A model generated the notes under the pieces. That model ran no database searches and was not told the origin of the DNA. It saw nothing but the letters and a program-made list of their open reading frames with translations. Shown one piece after another: positions 57,453-64,000 of a stretch of DNA of 64,000 bases. The stretch is from Gamarada debralockiae (Eukaryota > Ascomycota > Leotiomycetes > Helotiales > Hyphodiscaceae), in contig NXFV01002054.1 in the NCBI GenBank assembly GCA_002803225.1, positions 1-64,000 of the forward strand. Reading direction: 5' to 3'. The stretch's first letter is position 1, and every line of letters starts with the position of its first letter. Position numbers and translations under genes: made by a program.

Positions 57453-59234
57453 ATGGTCCACCTCAACCCCATCAAGAAAGATGATGAGATCGACCAGCCG
57501 CTCGTTGAGGGCATGAAGAAGCTGGATCTCACCTGTGACACCTTCACAACTTCTGTCTATGGCAGTCGATTCGCCGCCGAGGATCTCCCCAAGCACGAGA
57601 TGCCTGAGCATGAGATGCCCAAGGAGGTTGCTTACCGCATGATTAAGGATGATTTGAGCTTGGATGGTAATCCCATGTTGAAGTACGTTCTCCTGCTTCC
57701 ATTTCCTTGATTTCCGAGCCGATGAGGAGCGAATGAGGGGCAATTTAGGCCTGAGGGGCTGATTCGTGTGACCTGCAGCTTGGCTTCGTTCGTTACAACA
57801 TACATGGTACGTACTCCTCGATTTTGCAAAATGCTTCAAACAACCAATCCACGAGTGCAATGGGCAGAAATAGAGCTAACATGCCCTCTCCCTCCAGGAG
57901 AAAGAAGTCGAAAACCTCATGGCCGAATCATTCTCCAAGAACTTCATCGACTACGAAGAATACCCCCAATCCGCTGACATCCAAAACCGCTGCGTCTCCA
58001 TGATCGGTCGACTCTTCAATGCCCCCACAACCGGTACCGATGCTCCTGCAGTCGGAACCTCGACCGTTGGATCCTCCGAAGCCATCATGTTAGCCGTCCT
58101 CGCCATGAAGAAGCGTTGGAAGAACGCCCGTATTGCTGCTGGCAGGCCCTGCGACAAGCCGAACATCGTCATGTCGTCCGCCGTGCAAGTCTGCTGGGAG
58201 AAGGCAGCACGATACTTCGAGGTCGAGGAGAAATACGTGTACTGCACACCGGAGAGATACGTGATAGATCCTGAGGAGACGGTCGCGATGGTGGATGAGA
58301 ATACCATTGGTATCTGCGTTATTCTTGGTACGACCTACACTGGAGAGTACGAGGATGCGAAGGCTGTGAATGACCTCTTGATCAAGAAGAGCTTAGATAC
58401 GGTTATCCACATTGATGCTGCATCTGGTGGATTCGTGGCTCCATTCGTGGTCCCGGAATTGGAGTGGGATTTCAGACTCGAGAGAGTCGTATCCATCAAC
58501 GTCTCTGGTCACAAGTAAGCCTCTCTTCCCATCTTCTCTTTCCGCAATCTGCTAACCGAACCCACGACAGGTACGGACTCGTCTACCCAGGCGTTGGCTG
58601 GATCGTCTGGCGCGCCCCCGAATATCTTCCCAAAGAACTCGTCTTCAACATCAACTACCTTGGCGCTGACCAAGCCTCCTTCACCCTCAACTTCTCAAAG
58701 GGCGCCTCCCAAGTCATCGGCCAATACTACCAGTTGATCCGCCTCGGCAAGCACGGCTACCGCGCCATCATGACGAATTTAACCCGCACCGCAGACTACC
58801 TCTCCGAATCCCTCGAACAGCTCGGTTTCGTCATCATGTCCAAGAAGAACGGTGAGGGCCTCCCGTTAGTCGCATTCCGCTTCAAAACCGACGAGAAACA
58901 CTACGATGAGTTTGCTCTCGCTCATCAGTTGAGAGGCAGAGGTTGGGTTGTCCCGGCTTACACGATGGCACCGCATACGGATGATTTGAAGATGTTGCGT
59001 GTTGTGGTGAGAGAGGATTTCAGTAAGAGCAGATGTGATCAGTTGCTCTGCGATATTAAGCTTTGCGTTGAGGTGCTGGATGATATGGATAAGGCGGAGT
59101 TGAAGCGTAACCAGGAGTATATTGCTGCGCATTCTACGACGCATGGAAGGGCGGGTGGACGAAGCCATAAGCATTACCATAATGAGAAGCATAGCTTGCA
59201 GGGCAAGCATGGCAAGACTCATGCTGTATGTTAA
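57453..59234 (+). CDS. GAD1: Glutamate decarboxylase
   Basis: PLP enzyme converting glutamate to GABA and CO2, the entry step of the GABA shunt; cytosolic. Four exons: 57453-57682, 57779-57806 (only 28 nt), 57898-58514 and 58571-59234, giving 512 aa. Visible landmarks are [20 protein letters not shown] (cofactor phosphate binding), [13 protein letters not shown] (Asp contacting the PLP ring) and INVSGHKYGLVYPG. The last contains the Schiff-base Lys, whose codon is split by the third intron. [12 protein letters not shown] and [16 protein letters not shown] match fungal and bacterial GADs. The tail after about residue 475 is His-rich ([20 protein letters not shown]) and lies outside the catalytic fold. 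The 28-nt exon is easily missed by automated annotation. Confidence 0.95.
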
Positions 59235-62050
59235 ACACCGTCATCTCGGAGTGGGCTGTGGGAGTGGGCAGGCTGGGCTTGCTGGTTTGGCCTGGTGGGA
59301 TGAAGGCAGTGTGCGATTTGAGAGGGATGGAAGGAAGCATATGGGATGGGACACGTGACGTCGATGAGTTGATGCATTTCCACATGCTTACAGTTGGGTG
59401 GGACTCAAAATGGGCGCGGTGGATTGGACATGCGGGATGAGAAATGACTGGTAGATTGAAAACACGATGATTTTCCTTTGCAGCCCCTCGTCCACTGCGG
59501 CTCACACCCCTCGCTGGCAAGGCGTTCTTCAAGCTGCCAAGTGGCAGTATGCCAACGGAAAGCCTTATTCACTCACACCTCGGGCAGACTCTGGGATGGT
59601 TCGTCGAGAGTTGTATAAAGGGCTTCACTGGAGCGTACCAGGAAGGATAAAGAAGTCCTAACAGATGAATACCCCGAAACTTGTGTGGAATGGTGGCCCG
59701 ATCCTCTCGTTCCACAGGAAGTTGAATCCTCGATATCGAAGTGGTTCAAGCACCCTAGTTCTTGGGAACCTTTTCAGCCTCGATGAATCTTTGAGTTTAC
59801 ACCGAGAAAGTTTTTCGTTGTCGCCTCCTCTGTCATTATCGCAATATTTCCCTCTGTCGTCCCTTATTCATCCCCCATGAACCACCTCATCTCCTCGACC
59901 TACGCCAAACAGCAGAAAATTTCGAACATACAAACTAGTGAGCGCAGACAGTCTGGTTATGCTCGTGTATTATGTTTGCGAACATTCGACGATCATGGAA
60001 TCCCGATTCTTCATAGGTCGTGTGTGGTAATCGGGGTCGAGAAAGGGAGCTTTATATACCCGTCCCCAGCTCTGTGCTTAGGGCGTGAACTGGGAGGATG
60101 AGGGGTAGTTGTGCGATAATGCAACCGAGGGGTAATAAGAGACCTTGGTTTGAGGGTGCTCCTCCAATACAAGGTCCCTTCATTACTTATTCAGAAAGAG
60201 GAGCTGTTGAGCAAATGTGAGGTGGTGCGACGTCGGCGGAGACGTGCTGGTCAGGGGCAGCATAACTACTCGCATAAGACTGAGAGGTCACTTCTTGAAA
60301 GTAGAGACTGCGGCAAACCTGGATCACCATTTGTGCCTTTTCATGGGAGGTTCGATGTTATGACTGACCAGGAAGTTCCCTCAGCACCTGTGTTATGGAG
60401 TTCAAAATATTTGCCTTCATCATACAGTTTTTGAAGCTGCCCACACGAGCGTTCTTATAACTTTCAAATCAGGTTAAGGACCAGGCAGCTCGAGATATCT
60501 ATATGCCAAATTGGTGAGTATTCCGAATCAGGACTTGGACTCAATGTTCCACTTTAGGCCTTGCCTATACTACGGAATCTGTGAAGAGTTCAGGAAAAGA
60601 GAAAAAGAAAAGCTGCCCGTTTAAAAAGGTTTAATCTTTTGAAATCAGGATAGTTGAGAAGTTGATATAGCCTACATGGCCCACTATAAGATTACCTAGA
60701 AGTAAACCTTCACCACTATTGCATTCTTTGCAGAATGGAAGGTCATAATACTGTTGTCTGCATTATGCTTCTTTAAGAGTACTAAACTCTATGTAATAAC
60801 TCCTATAAATTTCAATTTCTATTATTCTAAACACCTGCCGACTTTGTGTATACACTACTCCTAAGGATTAAGTTCTCGTTAACCCTTTCATATCATCACG
60901 TGATTACTCATTATTAATGGCCATCGTCTTTGACAATCTTCAAGAATCTAGAAGCGCCTTAGATCCTTCCAAACAATATTCTCCTTTGGAATTCATTGAA
61001 GGATATATGGGGTTCATTAGGTCTTCTACCAAACTCCCATTGCGACTGGTAGGGTTGACCGTTATATGTGTCTTTTGGTGATGGAGGAGGTGTGAAGGCA
61101 CAAGCTGCTCATATTGTCATTGCTATATGTATGTGACTGTTGAGGAGAAATTGAAAAGATGGTGGAGTTTTGAAATCCCTTTGTGGTAAGCCTGATCACG
61201 GCCTCAGGATTATAAGTTCCCCGGGATAGCCTCATATCAAGTGAAGCTCATCACCCTACTAAAAGGCTTATGGAAAAACCATTTTCATGCTATTCACTTT
61301 CTATTAGCAATATTTCTTTTTGCTAACAGCCTCTTGCTGCTTCCGGCTTCAGTTTCGTGTTGCTGAGTTCCCACCGAACTCAATGCTAGGCAGCCATGGC
61401 CTACCATAGCTAGTTCAAAACTTCCCCACCAATTTGGACCACTCTCTTTAAGGAGAAGTATAAAAGATAATCTTAAAGGAAGAAACAAAACGTCTATTGG
61501 CGTGTTATTGTAGTAAAGATAGGATCCAGGATACTGGGGAGACAGTCTCATGCCAAGGCATCACTACTTGCAACACCGGTGGCCATGGCCACAAATATTA
61601 CAAAGCTACAAACTGCAGTTCAGGGCAACCACTTCTTTCAGATCTTTCTCATTTTGGCGTTATTTTTCATTGTCAGTCTGCTTCTCAATGTCACGTGATG
61701 CTGTCATTGTCTCCTTGTCGACAGCTTCACAGTCAATGTCGAGGGATAAGTTGAGAGAAACTGTGATTTTTATGACATATATGAGGGTTGAGATCTTTTT
61801 CCGGCTGTGTGCAATGGGTCACTTACATTTTATCTCCCCCCGACCCTCTCCTGTTGGCCCTTCTGACAGAGCTTGTTGACACACCGGTCAGCCAACTTGG
61901 TGCTGATTCCTCTTATGTTTCGCAGATCTTAAGAGATACACAGACTGGTGAGCATTGTTTGAATTGAAGAATTGTATGATGAAAGACATAGATCATGTTT
62001 AGACTAAGGTACAAACGTTGAAGGTTTGCAACGAATTGATTCTAGTTGAA
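59235..62050. other. 2.8-kb intergenic region
   Basis: No gene is supported. The stretch 60470-62050 is AT-richer, with ATCACGTGAT at 60895-60904. A plus-strand string near 61876-61945 (TPVSQLGADSSYVSQIL) loosely resembles a carrier-protein motif but has no supporting neighbours. Pyrimidine runs near 59820-59870 are low-complexity. Confidence 0.4.
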
Positions 62051-63180
62051 TTATCTTTGGGCTTGGCCAGCACTAGTGAACACAATATTCTCATTCCCAA
62101 CCACTGTCTGTAGATAATTAGTACCTCCACGTTTATATAGTCGAATTCCACTTACCTTCAGTACATTTCCAATCCCTGTAACCTCGCCTGTTGCATTCGC
62201 GCCCATGATATTCGCAAAGTTGTTCGACATCAACTGAACACCGGACACAAACCCCTTCCCATCGAACCCACAATGACCACCACCATTTGGCGTGTTATCC
62301 ACTGTCTGCAACGCCGCAATCTCGGTTGTCGACAATCCAGCACCTGTAGCTAAAGCCTCATACGCCGAGACCGCTTTCGGGATCGCAGGCTGAAGCAACG
62401 CTAGCTCATCCGACGTGCTCTGAAAATGGATCTTCATGTTGGCAACCATATTTGCGCCATCCACGACGGCAACCTGGGGATCCAAAGCTCCACAGTTTAA
62501 CACGACGCCAGTTTTGTATGTTGCTCCGAAAGCAGGCATGAAGAAACCGGACAGGAGAAGTGAACCGCCCGAGACGCCGGTGAAGAAGACGTTACCGGGA
62601 TCGAAAGCTACGTCCTGGGAAAGTTGATTCTGGATGAGCGAGTTGACTGCTGCTGCGTGTGCGACGCCGTCTGTTCGTTGAAGCCCGGATCCGCCTCCCC
62701 AGAAAAGATTCTTGTTTGGTGCCAGTACCACGACACCCATGAGGTTATTTTGGACAGCTTGATTTGGGAAATCGAAGAAGGATTGACCACCATCGCCGTG
62801 AAGGAGGACGTTTAGACCGGCGGTCCCTGTTGTGTTGGCTGCTGCGGTGCCTCCTGGAACGCCAGAGGCTGCGGTGAATTGGTTCGCAGGAGCGCTGATT
62901 TTGTACCGGATAGAAAGACCACTGTCGAGGTTAGAGACTTCGCCGAGTCGTTGAAATTGAGGGCTTACTTGATGGTGACGGTTTTATCCAATATCATGGA
63001 GCCATCTGTAGCTGTTGTAACTCCGCCAGCGGCAGCGGCCGCCGAGGTCCCAGTTGTTGACGTAGTCGAGCTCGGGGACGAAGCTGCCTTCTTTTTGGGA
63101 AGAGCATCAATTGGCAATGCAAAGAGCGAAAATAAAAGGAACGAAATAATTTGATGCCATGAAACATGTACGAAAGTCAT
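62051..63180 (-). CDS. Secreted alpha/beta-hydrolase-like protein
   Basis: Three exons in phase: 63180-62969, 62894-62156 and 62107-62051, giving 335 aa. The N-terminus WHQIISFLLFSLFALPIDAL is a signal peptide followed by a Ser/Thr/Ala-rich linker (SSPSSTTSTTGTSAAAAAGG). The mature part has GLNVLLHGDGGQSFFDF (strand plus oxyanion-loop-like glycines), VVVLAPNKNLFWGGGSG, and VFFTGVSGGSLLLSG. In the last, GVSGGS fits the GxSxG nucleophile elbow. NTPNGGGHCGFDG may carry the catalytic His. The last exon ends VVGNENIVFTSAGQ. An uninterrupted reading without the 48-bp last intron is also open, so splicing there needs transcripts. The substrate is unknown; esterase-like activity is inference. Confidence 0.82.
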
Positions 63181-63621
63181 GATGAAAGGACGTCCAGCGT
63201 CAAATGTTGAAAATGCAAAAGGAAGTAAACGATGGACGATGGGACAAAGAAGCAATTTATCTGCACTGACTATCCATTTTATTTCAGAAGTTATCGGATG
63301 CGTCAAGATTGCATCAAACTGCCAAGGCTGTTTCCCCAAGACCTCCCCTGGGATTTGTTGCACCGAAAAGTCTTGTCGACCACTGGTGAGGCAATTCGGG
63401 AGGCGGAGTTTGACTTGGCGCACTTGCCCTCCACATCCATGCACGTGCGTTCTCTCCTGCAACCACAATTATTGAAAACACGATCCTTCCTTCTCTACCT
63501 TTTATTTAGAAGCTTGTGAACTCATATTATCTGAGAACGATGCTCATCTTCCGGGCTTCAGTGAATACTTCCTTTTGTACCGAGGCTTCTGCGCCGACGC
63601 GGTAAAAAGCCGCTGTCGTCG
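63181..63621. other. Promoter region of the secreted hydrolase-like gene and 3' flank of the edge gene
   Basis: Both flanking genes are on the minus strand. Short frames only; no regulatory motif is claimed. Confidence 0.4.
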
Positions 63622-64000
63622 TCATTCTTTTTGCCTTAATATCAACGCGAAAGAAACGTTGTTAATCTTCATGGGATAAGTTTGCCTGGAATTGTCTGCT
63701 TGGAGAATCTGGAGAACGAAGATGGTATCTCCTTGTGAGAGGTCCAAGGCTGCTTGGGTGAAGTCTGGCTTCCATCGTAGAATGAAGACATCTTCAGAGA
63801 GGGTGCGGCATGTGGTTTCGGTCCGGTCTTGCTTGACATTCATGAGGTCCACGAATCCTGATATAGCCAGAGGATACAGCACCGGTAGGATTTTATCCTT
63901 TTGGCACGCAATTGGCTTCGAGTATCTGAATGCTTTGTTCGTACAGATAATCATGCACAGGTTGGTAAGTGATGTGTCTAGGTCGAGATAGAGGCGAGAA
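63622..64000 (-). CDS. C-terminal part of an unknown protein, running off the window
   Basis: The minus-strand frame is open from the right edge to a stop at 63622, about 125 residues. It includes LYLDLDTSLTNLCMIICTNK, KILPVLYPLAISGFVDLM and SEDVFILRWKPDFTQAALDL. The end, INNVSFALILRQKE, looks like a compact globular C-terminus. The start and most of the protein lie outside. I do not recognise the family. An intron may fall before the first internal Met at 63954. Confidence 0.45.
   Translation of the reverse strand, partial: SRLYLDLDTSLTNLCMIICTNKAFRYSKPIACQKDKILPVLYPLAISGFVDLMNVKQDRTETTCRTLSEDVFILRWKPDFTQAALDLSQGDTIFVLQILQADNSRQTYPMKINNVSFALILRQKE

Noticed and set aside
4955..59234. A GABA-utilisation cluster of two permeases plus glutamate decarboxylase
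   Set aside because: The genes are 20-50 kb apart with unrelated genes between. Co-occurrence in one window is not evidence of clustering.
60895..60904. Palindromic ATCACGTGAT, also at 12901-12910 inside the NmrA-like gene's intron
   Set aside because: It is a CACGTG E-box-like word that occurs several times in the window. Frequency alone does not support a regulatory role.
61876..61945. String resembling a polyketide/NRPS carrier-protein motif (QLGADSSYVSQIL)
   Set aside because: It is a single short match in AT-rich DNA, with no neighbouring domain in any frame.
1..64000. CRISPR arrays, operons or ribosome-binding sites
   Set aside because: The window is eukaryotic nuclear DNA with spliced genes. 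The direct repeats seen are minisatellites without spacer structure.

Overview
The window is nuclear DNA from a filamentous ascomycete, most likely a leotiomycete relative. The evidence is the many short GT..AG introns (about 45-180 bp), Zn2Cys6 and fungal bZIP regulators, fungal STAND/NACHT proteins, GABA-type APC permeases and remnants of secondary-metabolite genes. The species call is inference only. Splice sites were placed by eye from donor, acceptor and reading-frame agreement.

Layout. 0.8-14 kb is gene-dense: a DHA1-type MFS transporter (-), prefoldin subunit 4 (-), a GABA/amino-acid permease (+), two small orphan proteins (+), an unusual protein joining a STAND-type N-terminus to an Hsp40 C-terminal domain (+), and an NmrA/isoflavone-reductase-like oxidoreductase (+). 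14-18.2 kb has no convincing large gene but holds five short minus-strand ORFs that each end in a hydrophobic segment. 18.2-20.1 kb is a bZIP factor (-). 20-28 kb is gene-poor and contains a wrecked NRPS piece abutting a wrecked ABC-transporter ATPase piece (-), next to a 605-bp TTA-flanked DNA-transposon-like element.

28-37 kb is the most interesting block: a broken NACHT NLR (+), an apparently intact secreted Hsp70-like protein (+) and a broken subtilisin-like protease (+). A 69-bp segment, 67/69 identical, lies just behind the NLR remnant and again near the 3' end of the protease frame. The protease frame overlaps tail-to-tail with a second APC permease (-, 37.2-39.0 kb). A Zn2Cys6 factor (-) follows at 40-42.5 kb.

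42.5-48.4 kb is largely non-coding, with tandem hairpins and a tRNA-like segment. Adenine deaminase (+) is at 48.4-49.5 kb. 49.5-54.2 kb holds decayed material: a Q-rich pseudogene (+) and a CorA-like fragment (-). The right end has a mitochondrial phosphate carrier (+), glutamate decarboxylase (+), a secreted alpha/beta-hydrolase-like protein (-) and one gene running off the edge (-).

The housekeeping genes do not form one pathway. Glutamate decarboxylase and the two GABA-family permeases share a substrate theme, but they lie tens of kilobases apart. Intact genes alternate with islands of decayed accessory genes (NRPS, ABC, NLR, protease, CorA-like).
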